A DNA stretch of 64,000 nucleotides, from NCBI GenBank assembly GCA_035384605.1, contig DAOOIV010000016.1, positions 6,845 to 70,844 on the forward strand. The letters run 5' to 3'. Each line of letters opens with the position of its first letter. The stretch's first letter is position 1. Under the pieces are notes generated by a model. It was not told the DNA's origin. It was given only the letters and a program-made list of their open reading frames with translations, and made no database searches. This document shows positions 45,601 through 55,255 of this stretch, piece after piece. The DNA comes from Phycisphaerae bacterium. GTDB lineage: Bacteria; Planctomycetota; Phycisphaerae; UBA1845; PWPN01. The position numbers were made by a program, and so were the translations under genes.

Positions 45601-48600
45601 CTATTTCACCAGCACCGTCAGCCCGGCGTCGATGTACTGCCCGCCTTCGGTCTGCCGGCAGTGAATCGCGATGATGTTCCTGCCGGGACGCAGGGCGGAC
45701 AGAGCCTCGCGGCCAAGCGGTACGTCCTTGTACTGCGTGACAAAACCCCTTTGCCTGATGACCTGCTTGCCGTTCACGAACACTTCGCAGTTCTCATCGT
45801 GGTAAAGTCGCCATTGGCCGGCAACGATGGTGGCCGGGTCCTCGATCGTCACTTCGGTCCGCAGCCAGATGTCCTGGCTTGTCCAAGGCGTCCTGATGAT
45901 CGTGTTGGGCGTACCCTCCTTGCCGAAGCCGCTCCTGCCGGTCTTCCATTGCCGGTCATCGAAATCCGGCTGGTTCCACCTGTCGTCCGGCCTGTCGGTG
46001 GTCCATCGCCAGGTATGACCGCCGCCCTCGGCCGTCGGCAGCAGCGATTTCGCCCGATCGGCGAACCGGTTGACTGCCGCCGTGGAACGAGCGGTGAACG
46101 AAGCTGGCGGCTGTGGCATCTCGTCTCTGGAATAGACGACAAGCGTCGGCATGACCGGATAACACCCAAGCGCGTCGCCGAAAATCGCCAGGCCGCCCTT
46201 GTTCTTTGCGTCGGCCGGAACCTCGAAGCGAATGGTCAGGACACCGTCCTTGGCGGCGTCGAAGATCCGCTTGACTATTGATTCGTCCTGAACATTCGCC
46301 GTTACCAGGAACCCGTATGAGCCGGGGTGGTACTGCCGATGATGCGACAAAACTCCACGTGCGTCGGCCGGATCGTCAGGTAACGTTTCACGATGGATCT
46401 CCACGCCGTTGATGCTGATCCGCAGATCGCTCGGCCACTTTTTCACATCGGTCTGCGGGTAGTCAATGTCTTTCTTGCGCTCCGGCCAGTCCAGCTTCTC
46501 GTCCCCGGCCTTGGCCGAGACCTCGGCCGTCAGATCGAGACCAACCAGGCCGTCCGGGCTTTTAATCCCTGTATCGATCTGGTACTCGATGTAACCGCTC
46601 CACCGAATGCACGCCTTGTCAGCGCTCACTGCCACCGGCATCGTGGTCGGGTCTTCCTCCCACTGCCAGGCTGAAAAGTCACCTGGCCGGAAACGCAGGA
46701 AGCATGCCTTGCCCACAACCTCCGCCGCCGGAGCGCTCCGCCGCACCAGCAAATTGACGTAGTTGCGGGCCAAAATGTCGTCGCCGTCCACCAGTTCGAC
46801 CAGCAGGGCCCCAACGACCGGCCCCACCCCCCATTCCGCAGAGACGTTGATCGCCGGTTGATCGACGACCTCGTACGGCTTCCAGATGGCCGGCTGTGTC
46901 TTCCGCTCCTGACCCTCCCACTTCACGCCGTCCCGATCGATCCAATCCACTCGCCGGCGAAGGGTCAGTGCCTTGGCCTGTTTGTCGGACCAGTGGCTGA
47001 TCTTGATCGGGATCTCGCGGGGCTGACCATCCTTCAGTTCGATCACCGGCGGGGCGTCAATCACCACAAAGTCCGGGCTGTTGATATCCGCCAGCGAGAA
47101 TCCGGGGAACCAGAAATCGTAGCCGTACTCCTTGGGCGACCGGTCGTAATTGACGTAGCCGTTGTGCTCCCACTCGATGTCCGACAGCTCGGTGTAGATG
47201 TAGCCGCAGATCTTGTCGTGCTTGCGCAGCTCGTTGGTCAGGTATTTGAAGCACCAGGAAATGTCCTGGTCGCCGTGACCGGCGCTGATCCCGCCGTACT
47301 CGCTGTTCATCAGCGGAGCGTCCGCCTGCCTGCGCCCACCGATGTAGTTGAACGTCGAGCCCGGATAAGTCTTGTCCACGACCTCCTGAATATGCTTCTT
47401 CGCCTGCTCGTAGTCATTGATGTAGAAGTGCCACGAGTTGATGTCGGTCACCACGTGGTCGTACTTGCAGGGCGAGTTGTCCTCGACCAACCGCGTGGGG
47501 TCCAGCAACTTGGTCAGCTTGTATATGTTCTCGACCCACTGCTGGCGTTCCTCGCTATATGGACCGGGATTGTCCAGGCCCCAGGTCTCGTTGAAATCCA
47601 CCCACGCGAAGATGGCCGGGTGATTGAAATCGCGGGCCACCGCTCCGTGCAGCATCTCTTCGTACCACTTGCGGGCCTGCCCCGTGTTGTTCCAGAAGTT
47701 CGGCATGTCCTGCATGATCATCACGCCGAGCTTGTCGGCCCAGTACAGCTCGCGCGGCACCGGGGTTTTGATGTGAATGCGCAGGAAGTTGATGCCGATC
47801 TTCTTACAGAGCTCGTAGTCGCTGCGCATCACCGCGTCGTTCGGATATTGATAGATCCCATCCGGATGGAACGACTGGTGCAGCGCCCCGCGGAGGTAGA
47901 TGGGCTTGCCGTTCAGGCAAACGTACTGATAGTCGCGACCGGGGGCAGGGCCGACGGAGATGTCGCGCAAAGCGAAGTAGCTCTCGACCCGATCCTTACT
48001 CCTGGACGCCAGCTCGGAAGAGATCTCAACGGCAACCGGGTAGATGTGTGGACTGTCAGGGCTCCACAGCCGCGGCTCTTTGACCCTGATCTTCGCCGAT
48101 CGCGGTTCTCCGGAGGTGTCGCCGCCGCTTGCCGAAAGGCTGACTGCTACCGTGTCGAATGAATTGTCAGGGCTCGTGACGAGCAGACTGTTGATGCCGC
48201 TTCCGATGCATGAGACTGCAAATCTGACCTCGCCGGTCTTGATATCGGGGTAGGCCTTGATCCAGTTGATGTATCTTGAGGGCCGCGGCTCGACGTAGAC
48301 CGTCTGCCATATCCCGCTGGTTCGGGTGTACCAGCCGATCTGCTTGCCGGTCGGTTGCTGGTCGTCGGTGACATCTTTGGCGCGGATGACGATCGCCACC
48401 TTCTCGCCGGGCTTGGCGAACTGCGAAAGGTTCACCTCGAACGGCAGATAGCCGCCGACGTGCTCGGCGGCCGGCTGGCCGTTGACCCACACCCTCGCTT
48501 CCCAGTCGCACGCCCCGACGATCAACCAGGCATCCTTGCCCTTCCAGCCTTCGCCATCGGGCAGCGCGATCTCGCGCGAGTACCAGGCTACGCCCTTGTA

Positions 48601-48870
48601 GTCCTTGTCGCCGATCCCGCTCAGCTTACTCTCCCACGGAAACGGCACAGTGATTTTCCTGGAAAAAGCATGCTGGACTGGAACAAACCACTGCTCCTTT
48701 TCACCCACATCCTGCGGATCAAAGTCGAAGTCCCACTGGCCGTTAAGGTTGACCCACGGGCTCCGCTGAAAGTCCGGTCGCGGGTGCTCGGGCCACGGGA
48801 TGTCGGCGGCGAAGGCGGTTATGCTGAATAGTCCTGTGACGATGATGGTGTTTGGAATTGCGTTTCTCAT
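45601..48870 (-). CDS. Secreted GH2-family glycoside hydrolase (beta-galactosidase/glucuronidase type)
   Basis: 1089 residues with a signal peptide (about 1-22). It has the GH2 sugar-binding domain (WVNLNGQWDFDFDP ... WYSREIALPDGEGW), the immunoglobulin-like domain, and the TIM barrel with the acid/base Glu428 in WVDFNETWG and the nucleophile Glu524 in LMNSEYGGIS. The C-terminal 400 residues contain additional beta-sandwich modules, one of them a second galactose-binding-like jelly roll at the end (DDRWNQPDFDDRQWKTG). The RBS before 48870 is weak. It probably removes beta-linked galactose, glucuronate or mannose residues outside the cytoplasm. Confidence 0.9.
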   Translation of the reverse strand: MRNAIPNTIIVTGLFSITAFAADIPWPEHPRPDFQRSPWVNLNGQWDFDFDPQDVGEKEQWFVPVQHAFSRKITVPFPWESKLSGIGDKDYKGVAWYSREIALPDGEGWKGKDAWLIVGACDWEARVWVNGQPAAEHVGGYLPFEVNLSQFAKPGEKVAIVIRAKDVTDDQQPTGKQIGWYTRTSGIWQTVYVEPRPSRYINWIKAYPDIKTGEVRFAVSCIGSGINSLLVTSPDNSFDTVAVSLSASGGDTSGEPRSAKIRVKEPRLWSPDSPHIYPVAVEISSELASRSKDRVESYFALRDISVGPAPGRDYQYVCLNGKPIYLRGALHQSFHPDGIYQYPNDAVMRSDYELCKKIGINFLRIHIKTPVPRELYWADKLGVMIMQDMPNFWNNTGQARKWYEEMLHGAVARDFNHPAIFAWVDFNETWGLDNPGPYSEERQQWVENIYKLTKLLDPTRLVEDNSPCKYDHVVTDINSWHFYINDYEQAKKHIQEVVDKTYPGSTFNYIGGRRQADAPLMNSEYGGISAGHGDQDISWCFKYLTNELRKHDKICGYIYTELSDIEWEHNGYVNYDRSPKEYGYDFWFPGFSLADINSPDFVVIDAPPVIELKDGQPREIPIKISHWSDKQAKALTLRRRVDWIDRDGVKWEGQERKTQPAIWKPYEVVDQPAINVSAEWGVGPVVGALLVELVDGDDILARNYVNLLVRRSAPAAEVVGKACFLRFRPGDFSAWQWEEDPTTMPVAVSADKACIRWSGYIEYQIDTGIKSPDGLVGLDLTAEVSAKAGDEKLDWPERKKDIDYPQTDVKKWPSDLRISINGVEIHRETLPDDPADARGVLSHHRQYHPGSYGFLVTANVQDESIVKRIFDAAKDGVLTIRFEVPADAKNKGGLAIFGDALGCYPVMPTLVVYSRDEMPQPPASFTARSTAAVNRFADRAKSLLPTAEGGGHTWRWTTDRPDDRWNQPDFDDRQWKTGRSGFGKEGTPNTIIRTPWTSQDIWLRTEVTIEDPATIVAGQWRLYHDENCEVFVNGKQVIRQRGFVTQYKDVPLGREALSALRPGRNIIAIHCRQTEGGQYIDAGLTVLVK

Positions 48871-49158
48871 GTCGCCAGAATGTAACGCACGAGAAAGCCT
48901 TTCGCCAGCGGGCAGACCCGGGTACCATTTCGGTGCGATCCCGGGCCCGCTGGGGAGGCCTGGAAATGACGAATGACGAAACCAGAATGACGAACAAAGC
49001 CAATAGAAGTGGTCAGTGCTCAGTTGTCAGTAACCGGTTTCTTCAAAGCCCCCGAGACTGAAAACTGATGACTGACAACTCGATTCCGACATTCGGGTTT
49101 TGTCCCCGGCTCGTCGCGTGCCCCAAAGCATCGCACGCTTGCGTTATGGAGAGATCTC
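48871..49158. other. Intergenic region with repeated words
   Basis: Between the divergent GH2 and Gfo/Idh genes. It contains TGACGAATGACGAAACCAGAATGACGAA (first part about 48966) and CTGAAAACTGATGACTGACAACTC (about 49057), two of the recurring word families. No gene seen. Confidence 0.55.
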
Positions 49159-50184
49159 ATGATTCGCGTAGGCCTGATCGGCGCCGGTTTCATCGGACGC
49201 AACCACTTCAACCAGTACGAGAAGATGCCCGAACGGGTGACTCTCATCATCTGCGACAAGGAGCCCGATCGCCGCGAAGGCGACTGGTCGAAGGTCGGCG
49301 GCAATATCGCCGACTCCAAGGGCAGTAAGCGGGACGTGAGCCATCTGCAGCGATATTCCGACTGGAAGCAGTTGATCGCCGACCCGAACGTCGACGCCGT
49401 GGACATCTGCGTTCCGACGCCGCTGCACAAGGAAATCACCTTGGCCGCCCTGCTGTCAGGCAAGCACGTCCTGTGTGAAAAACCCATGGCACTGACGGTT
49501 GAAGACTGCGATACCATGCTGGCCGCCGCCGCTAAGTCGAAGGCCAGGTTCATGGTCGCCCAGGTGATCCGCTTCTGGCCGGAATACCGCTTCCTTCGGC
49601 AGATTGTCGAGAACCGCCGGTACGGCCAACTGAAGGCTCTGCACCTCCGCCGCCAGGCCGCCACCCCGGGCTACACCTTGAACAACTGGGTGCTCAATCC
49701 GAAACTCTCGGGCGGGGCCGTCCTCGACCTGCACGTGCACGACGTGGATTTCGTCCTCGGGCTTCTGGGCAAGCCGAAAGCCGTCTGCGCCCAAGGTCAC
49801 ATCAAACCCAACGGCAGTTGCGACCGCATCCATGCCCAGTGGTACTACGATGCGGTCCCCCTGGTTCAATTGGAGGGCTGGTGGGACATGCCGGGAAACT
49901 TCCCCTTCAACATGGGCTTCACCGCCGTCTTCGAAAACGGCGGCGTCCACTGGGACATGAACACCGGCAAACCGCTGGCCGTTTATGAGAACGGCAAGGA
50001 CCCCTACACGCCGGAGATCCCCACAGAAGACGGCTACTATGCCGAGATTGACTACTTCCTCAGTTGCATCGAGCAGAACCGGGACCCGAAGCTGACCACG
50101 CCGAAAGAAAGCCGCGACGCCGTGGCCCTGGCGCTGGCCGAACAGCAAAGTGCGGAAACAGCTCGACAGGTCGAGATTACCTGA
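49159..50184 (+). CDS. Gfo/Idh/MocA-family oxidoreductase 1
   Basis: NAD(P)-dependent sugar or polyol oxidoreductase. 341 residues with the N-terminal Rossmann motif VGLIGAGFIGRNHFNQY, the family signature GKHVLCEKPMALTVEDCD (the EKP lysine helps in catalysis), and the C-terminal alpha/beta domain with GGAVLDLHVHDVDFVLGLLG, where the histidines are likely catalytic. GGAGAG lies about 5 nt before the ATG. It is followed within 37 bp by a second member of the same family, so the two probably act on related sugars. Confidence 0.9.
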   Translation: MIRVGLIGAGFIGRNHFNQYEKMPERVTLIICDKEPDRREGDWSKVGGNIADSKGSKRDVSHLQRYSDWKQLIADPNVDAVDICVPTPLHKEITLAALLSGKHVLCEKPMALTVEDCDTMLAAAAKSKARFMVAQVIRFWPEYRFLRQIVENRRYGQLKALHLRRQAATPGYTLNNWVLNPKLSGGAVLDLHVHDVDFVLGLLGKPKAVCAQGHIKPNGSCDRIHAQWYYDAVPLVQLEGWWDMPGNFPFNMGFTAVFENGGVHWDMNTGKPLAVYENGKDPYTPEIPTEDGYYAEIDYFLSCIEQNRDPKLTTPKESRDAVALALAEQQSAETARQVEIT

Positions 50185-50220
50185 AGCCAGTCTCATCAAC
50201 ATGCTCTGTGGAGAGGTCAA

Positions 50221-51318
50221 ATGAACAAGGTCAAGGTCGGTATCATCGGCTCGGGTTTTGTTGCAGATCTGCATGCGGCGGCTTTCAAGATGATCCCTGA
50301 AGGCGAAGTCGTCGCCGTGGCGTCGCCCTCCCCCGGCAAGGCGAAAAAGTTCGCCGAGGAGCGGGGCATACCGAAAGCCTTCCACGACTATCATGACCTG
50401 CTGGCTGTGAAAGATATCGAGATGGTCAATCTGTGCGTTCCCAACGACCTGCATGCCGAGGTCGCGGTCGCCGCGGCCAAGGCCGGCAAGCACGTCGTCT
50501 GCGAGAAACCGCTCTGTCGCACCCTCGATGAGGCCGACGGAATGATCGCCGCGTGCCGCGATGCGGGTGTTCTGCTCATGTACGCCGAGGAACTGTGCTT
50601 TGCGCCCAAGTATGTGCGAGCCAAGACCTTGGTCGACGAGGGCGCCTTGGGCAAGGCGTTCCTGGTCAAGCAGAGCGAAGAGCATTTCGGTCCGCACATG
50701 CCGTGGTTCTGGGATGTGAATCGCTCGGGTGGCGGCGTGCTGCTGGACATGGGCTGCCACAGCATCGAATTCGCCCGCTGGGTATTCGGCAAGCCGGCCG
50801 TCAAGAGCGTCTACGCTCAAATGGGCACATACGTGCACGCCGACAAGACCAGGGGCGAAGACCACAGCCTCTGCATCGTCGAGTACGAAGGCGGCCGCGT
50901 TGGCTTGGCTGAGAACAGTTGGGCCAAGCAAGGGGGCGTCGACGATCGATGCGAGATCTACGGCTCAGGTGGCTTCACGCGAGCCGACCTGCTCCGCGGC
51001 AGCGCCCTGCTGACCTATAGCCAGCCGGGTTATGGGTATGCCGTCGAGAAGGCCGCTACCACCAAAGGGTACACCTTCACCATGTTCGAGGAAATCTGGA
51101 ACTACGGCTTCCCGCAGGAAATGGCTCACTTTTGCCGATGCGTTCGCGGACTGGAAAAACCCATCGAAACGGGCGAGGACGGACGCGAGGTGCTCAAAAT
51201 CATCCTGGCAGCCTACCACTCCGCTGGCACTGGCCGGCGAATTGAATGGCCATACCAGCCCCCCAAAACAGACAAGCCCATAGACCTGTGGCGACAGATC
51301 GACACCCCAAAACCATAA
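50221..51318 (+). CDS. Gfo/Idh/MocA-family oxidoreductase 2
   Basis: 365 residues with VGIIGSGFVADLHAAAFKM, GKHVVCEKPLCRTLDEADGM and the C-terminal GGGVLLDMGCHSIEFARWVFG. GGAGAGG lies about 5 nt upstream of the ATG. The two enzymes share only the family motifs, so they are old paralogues rather than a recent duplication. Substrates unknown; a role in sugar breakdown fits the hydrolases and the symporter nearby. Confidence 0.9.
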   Translation: MNKVKVGIIGSGFVADLHAAAFKMIPEGEVVAVASPSPGKAKKFAEERGIPKAFHDYHDLLAVKDIEMVNLCVPNDLHAEVAVAAAKAGKHVVCEKPLCRTLDEADGMIAACRDAGVLLMYAEELCFAPKYVRAKTLVDEGALGKAFLVKQSEEHFGPHMPWFWDVNRSGGGVLLDMGCHSIEFARWVFGKPAVKSVYAQMGTYVHADKTRGEDHSLCIVEYEGGRVGLAENSWAKQGGVDDRCEIYGSGGFTRADLLRGSALLTYSQPGYGYAVEKAATTKGYTFTMFEEIWNYGFPQEMAHFCRCVRGLEKPIETGEDGREVLKIILAAYHSAGTGRRIEWPYQPPKTDKPIDLWRQIDTPKP

Positions 51319-51411
51319 GTGCTGCAAAGGAAAGGCCTTACGGCTTGACGGTACGTGAGGGCATATTCTGCCCGTCCGGAACCTCAGTCCGCCAACCAGA
51401 TGAGGTGAATC

Positions 51412-51642
51412 TTACGCTTCAGCGTCCGACGGCTTAAAACCGTCCACCTGAAGCCCCACCTGCTTCACCGCACTGATCAGTTGTTCAACCTTGGCCTGCT
51501 CGTCGTGTTCGACGCAGGCGCTGCGAGACTGCACGTCAATCGCCACCCCCGTCACGCCCTTCGTGGCCTTCAAACTGCGGGCAACGTTCGACGCCGACCT
51601 CTTATTATGCAGCCCTCGAATAGTCAGAATTGTTCTGGTCAC
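51412..51642 (-). CDS. Small HMA-like protein without the CxxC metal site
   Basis: 76 residues from GTG 51642, with GGAG 8 nt upstream. The fold reads like a heavy-metal-associated domain (beta-alpha-beta-beta-alpha-beta): RTILTIRGLHN, VARSLKATKGVTGVAIDV, ACVEHDEQAKVEQLISAVKQVGLQV. In metallochaperones, the first loop is GMxCxxC; here it is GLHNKRS, so the copper-binding cysteines are gone. It may be a protein-interaction or dimerisation domain. The GTG overlaps the stop of the upstream small frame (GTGA). Confidence 0.7.
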   Translation of the reverse strand: MTRTILTIRGLHNKRSASNVARSLKATKGVTGVAIDVQSRSACVEHDEQAKVEQLISAVKQVGLQVDGFKPSDAEA

Positions 51643-51854
51643 AAATGCAACTCCGTCATCATTCCTTTCTGTGGCATGGGAAAGGCCATCATCCGGAAGG
51701 CTTGCCCTGTCCCCTGCCACTTGAAAATCGACCAAAGCCTGAGGCTGCCGCGGTTCCACGGCAACCAGGAACCGGCGCCCTCGTCGGGCTCGGCTTCCAC
51801 TGCCTCGCCGTCGGTCCCACCAAAGCAGACGCTTATCAGCATCGAATTGGCCAT
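51639..51854 (-). CDS. Small possible gene upstream of the HMA-like protein
   Basis: A 71-codon frame from ATG 51854, preceded directly by GGGAG, ends in a TGA that overlaps the HMA-like start (GTGA). The product (MANSMLISVCFGGTD ... FPMPQKGMMTELHL) has no recognised domain, and the last part is hydrophobic and Met-rich. Translational coupling is the main argument that it is real; codon use and homology could not be judged. Confidence 0.3.
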   Translation of the reverse strand: MANSMLISVCFGGTDGEAVEAEPDEGAGSWLPWNRGSLRLWSIFKWQGTGQAFRMMAFPMPQKGMMTELHL

Positions 51855-52269
51855 CTCCCTTGTCAAGGTGGCGTGCCGACGTTGCACCCGCCCCTTGAAT
51901 CGGCCGCTTCGCGGGCTTGCCGGTCTCGGATTCTCTATTGTCGGTCCGCCGAACGGCCAACCTTCACACAATCTATAAGCCATTGATAAAGCTAATCTTA
52001 CGCAAGAATCGATGCCCTGTCGTGCCCTCGCTGCACAACACCGCACGGCACTGCGGTTCCAGAAAACCGGCCCGCCGTCCCATCAATCGATGGCAACCGG
52101 GTCGATTCGATCCAAGGTCCGATGTCTAACCCCGTTACGAGCCCACGCTTGCCCTCGCCAAGGCCCGCAAGACTCGCCGGGATTCCCCGCAGGCTGGCAA
52201 GACGAACAACAACAGGTACACTTGCCCGACCTTCGCAAGCTCGATGTCCAAGCGAAACGAGGAACACTC
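51855..52269. other. Divergent intergenic region before the symporter
   Basis: About 415 bp with no convincing gene. Open frames continue from both sides. An AT-rich patch around 51975-52010 (ATAAGCCATTGATAAAGC) is the best place for promoters of either direction, but no clear -35/-10 pair is seen. Confidence 0.5.
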
Positions 52270-54144
52270 ATGTCGGCTGTCGATCTGGCGATTCTCATTG
52301 CCTACATCGGTGCTGTTGTGACCATCGGCTTCTGGGTGAAGCGCCGAGCCTCCAAAGGCCTGGAATCTTACTTCCTCGGCGGAAGGGAACTGCCGTGGTG
52401 GATGATCGCCATGAGCGGCTCTTCCAGCTACTTCGACATCACGGGCACGATGTGGATTGTCTCCATGTTCGTAGCCTATGGTTTCAACGGCTTCTGGATC
52501 CAGTGGATGTGGGGCTTCCTGATCGCCGCGTTCTATCTGGCGTACATGGGCAAGTGGATCCGTCGTAGCGGCGTGATCACGGGGTCCGAGTGGATGGTCT
52601 ATCGATTCGGGCCGACGCGAAGCGGTGACACCGCCCGGCTGGCCTACACGACCTTTGCCGTGCTGACCCTGACAACCTTCATCGGCTACACGGCCGTGGG
52701 CATGGGCAAGTTCGGCGGTCAGTTCCTCCCCATCAGGGAATGGGTGCCCATCCTGGCCGACTGGACACCACGCAACATCGACCGCCTGTGCGCCGTGCTC
52801 ATCATCAGCCTGACGGGCGCGTACGTGGTCGTCGGCGGCTTCACCGGCTTGACCATCGTCGACTTCGTGCAAACGATCGTACTGACCACCGGCGCCGCCA
52901 TGATCGCCGTACTCGGCTTTGCGACGTTCGACGAACAACCGGTCGCCGCAGCCCTGGCCAAGCTCGCAGAGGGCACAAACCGCATCGTTCAAGTCAACCC
53001 CGTACAGTGGTACTCGCTTCTACCACCGTGGCAAATCGAGAACCAGGCCGACCAATACGCTTTGTTCGGGGCTGTGGTCATCGCCTTCCTGATGAAGGGG
53101 CTGCTGCTGGGCCTGAGCGGGCCCGAGCAGCTCTACGACTTCCAGAAATTCCTTGCGACTCGCAACACGCGCGAGGCGTCGCTGGCCGGCATGCTCTGGG
53201 GAATCTGTCACACCGTCCGGTTCCCCATGGCCATGGCCATCACCATCATCGGGCTCGTGGCGGTGGCAGGGTCTACCGAGACCGGCTTCGACGCCGAAAA
53301 GGTGCTGCCCTATGTAATCGCTCATAAGCTTCCGCCGGTACTCAAAGGGCTTGCCCTGGCTGCGCTGATCGCAGCCTTCATGGCAACGTTCGGAGCAATG
53401 GTCAACGGATCGGCCTCTTATCTGATCCGCGACATCTACCAGCGTTATGTCAATCCGTCCGCATCAACCCGGCATTACGTCCGCGCCAGCTACCTGGCAA
53501 GCATCCTGATGATCTTGATCGGCATCGCGATCTCGCTCGTGAGCAGTTCGATCGCAACAATGATCACCTGGATTCTCGGATTCCTCGGCTCGGCTGTCCT
53601 GGTTCCCAACGTCCTGCGATGGTATTGGTGGCGAATAAGCGGATACGGGTTTGCCGCCGGGATGTGGACGGGCATGGTATTCTCGCTGATCCAAACCTTC
53701 CTCGACGAGCCGATTGCCGGATACATGGGGTGGGGCCGGTCCGTACCGGTATACTACGTCATTCCGGTGCTCGCGTCGGTCTCCGCGGCGGCATGCATTA
53801 TCGTGACACTGCTGACCAGGCCGCCCGACATGAACACGCTGGCTCACTTCTACCGTACGACGAAGCCCGCCGGACGCTGGGGCCCGGTCGTCGAATACAT
53901 CCGCCGGACAAACCCCGAGTTTCGTAAGGAGCCCTTCCTCCCCGACATCGCCGCACTGGTCGTCGGCCTGTTCTGGCTCGGAGCCATGTACGTCGGGCCG
54001 AGTTACCTGGTGGCTCATCAATGGCTGCCGGCCGGCATCTGCGCGCTCATGGTCGCGGTCGGTTCGGTAGTTCTCGCCGCAAGCTGGTACCGCCGACTGG
54101 AATCCGGTGAACCCCGACCGGCCTCCCCCAAGGCAATCCCATGA
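52270..54144 (+). CDS. Sodium:solute symporter (SSS family)
   Basis: Twelve to fourteen membrane segments in 624 residues; the family couples sodium entry to uptake of sugars, amino acids or related solutes. Start ATG 52270 follows GAGGA at 8 nt, and the protein begins in the first helix (DLAILIAYIGAVVTIGFWVK) and the signature SYFLGGRELPWWMIAMSGSSSYF. The middle has GLTIVDFVQTIVL and ALIAAFMATFGAMVNGSASYLIRDIYQRY, both SSS hallmarks. The longer upstream frame (from 52012) is not coding. Substrate unknown; the neighbouring oxidoreductases favour a sugar or sugar acid. Confidence 0.92.
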   Translation: MSAVDLAILIAYIGAVVTIGFWVKRRASKGLESYFLGGRELPWWMIAMSGSSSYFDITGTMWIVSMFVAYGFNGFWIQWMWGFLIAAFYLAYMGKWIRRSGVITGSEWMVYRFGPTRSGDTARLAYTTFAVLTLTTFIGYTAVGMGKFGGQFLPIREWVPILADWTPRNIDRLCAVLIISLTGAYVVVGGFTGLTIVDFVQTIVLTTGAAMIAVLGFATFDEQPVAAALAKLAEGTNRIVQVNPVQWYSLLPPWQIENQADQYALFGAVVIAFLMKGLLLGLSGPEQLYDFQKFLATRNTREASLAGMLWGICHTVRFPMAMAITIIGLVAVAGSTETGFDAEKVLPYVIAHKLPPVLKGLALAALIAAFMATFGAMVNGSASYLIRDIYQRYVNPSASTRHYVRASYLASILMILIGIAISLVSSSIATMITWILGFLGSAVLVPNVLRWYWWRISGYGFAAGMWTGMVFSLIQTFLDEPIAGYMGWGRSVPVYYVIPVLASVSAAACIIVTLLTRPPDMNTLAHFYRTTKPAGRWGPVVEYIRRTNPEFRKEPFLPDIAALVVGLFWLGAMYVGPSYLVAHQWLPAGICALMVAVGSVVLAASWYRRLESGEPRPASPKAIP

Positions 54145-54181
54145 CCGCTATCGACCGCACGTTTTCGGAGAACGCACCGTC

Positions 54182-55177
54182 ATGTCGAAACAATGGACGA
54201 ACGAACAAATCCTCGATCTCGCACGCGCATACCAGCCGGCCTGTGTGATCGCGGCGGCGGCCGACCTCGACCTGTTCACCGTCATCGCCGACCAGGAGAT
54301 GGCTGCCGACACGCTTGCCGGCCGACTCCAGGTCGATACCCGCGCATTGACCGTGCTGCTGGATGCGCTGGCCTCCATCGGGCTCCTGAACAAACGTCAC
54401 GGAAAGTACCGCACGCCGGCCGAGGTCTCCGCCGCCCTGTCGCAGGACGGCCCACGATCGGTCCTGCCGATGGTCCAGCACACCGCTAATTGCATGCGCA
54501 GATGGGCGCATCTCGCCCGCGTCGTCAAGACCGGCCGTCCCGCCGAGCGAACACCCAGCATCCGGGGCGAAGCAGCGGACCAGGCCGCGTTCATCGGAGC
54601 AATGCATGTCGTTTCCGAACCGGTTGCCGACCGGGTCGTCTCGGACATCCATCCTCCCCCGTTTAAGCACCTGCTCGACATCGGCGGGGCGTCGGGAACC
54701 TGGACCATGGCCTTCCTGCGACTCGACCCCCAAGCCACCGCCACGATCTTCGACCTTCCCGAGGTGATTCCCATGGCCGAGCAGCGGCTCCGCGAGGCCG
54801 GCTTCGCCGAGCGCGTCAGGCTCGCCCCCGGCGACTTCTACGTCGACAAGCTCCCCGCCGGCGCCGACCTTGTCTGGCTCAGTGCCATCGCCCATCAGAA
54901 CTCGCGGAGGCAAAACCGCGAACTGTTTGCCGGGATTCACGACGCCCTGATCCCGGGCGGAACGCTCCTCCTGCGAGACGTGGTCATGAACGACGACCAC
55001 ACCGCCCCGCCGGGCGGGGCAATGTTCGCCGTCAACATGCTGGTCAACACCGAAGGCGGGGGCACGTACTCGTTGAGCGAGTACCGCCAAGACCTCGAAG
55101 CCTCCGGATTCAAAGACGTCCGTCTGCTCCGTGAAGACCCGTGGATGAATTCAGTCATCCGGGCCTCCCGAAACTGA
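54182..55177 (+). CDS. SAM-dependent O-methyltransferase (dimerisation plus AdoMet domain)
   Basis: 331 residues from ATG 54182. The N-terminal winged-helix dimerisation domain (ILDLARAYQPACVIAAAADLDLFTVIAD) is followed by the AdoMet motif HLLDIGGASGTWTMAFLR and GDFYVDKLPAGADLVWLSAIAHQ, then PGGTLLLRDVVMNDD. This is the plant O-methyltransferase/acetylserotonin methyltransferase-like plan. Its substrate is not deducible. The start at 54182 lies 37 bp after the symporter stop, so the two may be cotranscribed. Confidence 0.85.
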   Translation: MSKQWTNEQILDLARAYQPACVIAAAADLDLFTVIADQEMAADTLAGRLQVDTRALTVLLDALASIGLLNKRHGKYRTPAEVSAALSQDGPRSVLPMVQHTANCMRRWAHLARVVKTGRPAERTPSIRGEAADQAAFIGAMHVVSEPVADRVVSDIHPPPFKHLLDIGGASGTWTMAFLRLDPQATATIFDLPEVIPMAEQRLREAGFAERVRLAPGDFYVDKLPAGADLVWLSAIAHQNSRRQNRELFAGIHDALIPGGTLLLRDVVMNDDHTAPPGGAMFAVNMLVNTEGGGTYSLSEYRQDLEASGFKDVRLLREDPWMNSVIRASRN

Positions 55178-55255
55178 TCTGGACGACGAGCATGCCATCG
55201 GTACATTGTTCAGCATCGCAATCGGCTGTCCGTGCCCAGGAGGAGGTACACAACA

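Noticed and set aside
46858..48162. 434-codon plus-strand frame opposite the GH2 gene
   Set aside because: GH2 catalytic residues are all on the minus strand; this frame has no motif.
49456..50931. 491-codon minus-strand frame over both Gfo/Idh/MocA genes
   Set aside because: It spans two recognised genes of the other strand; no support for its own product.
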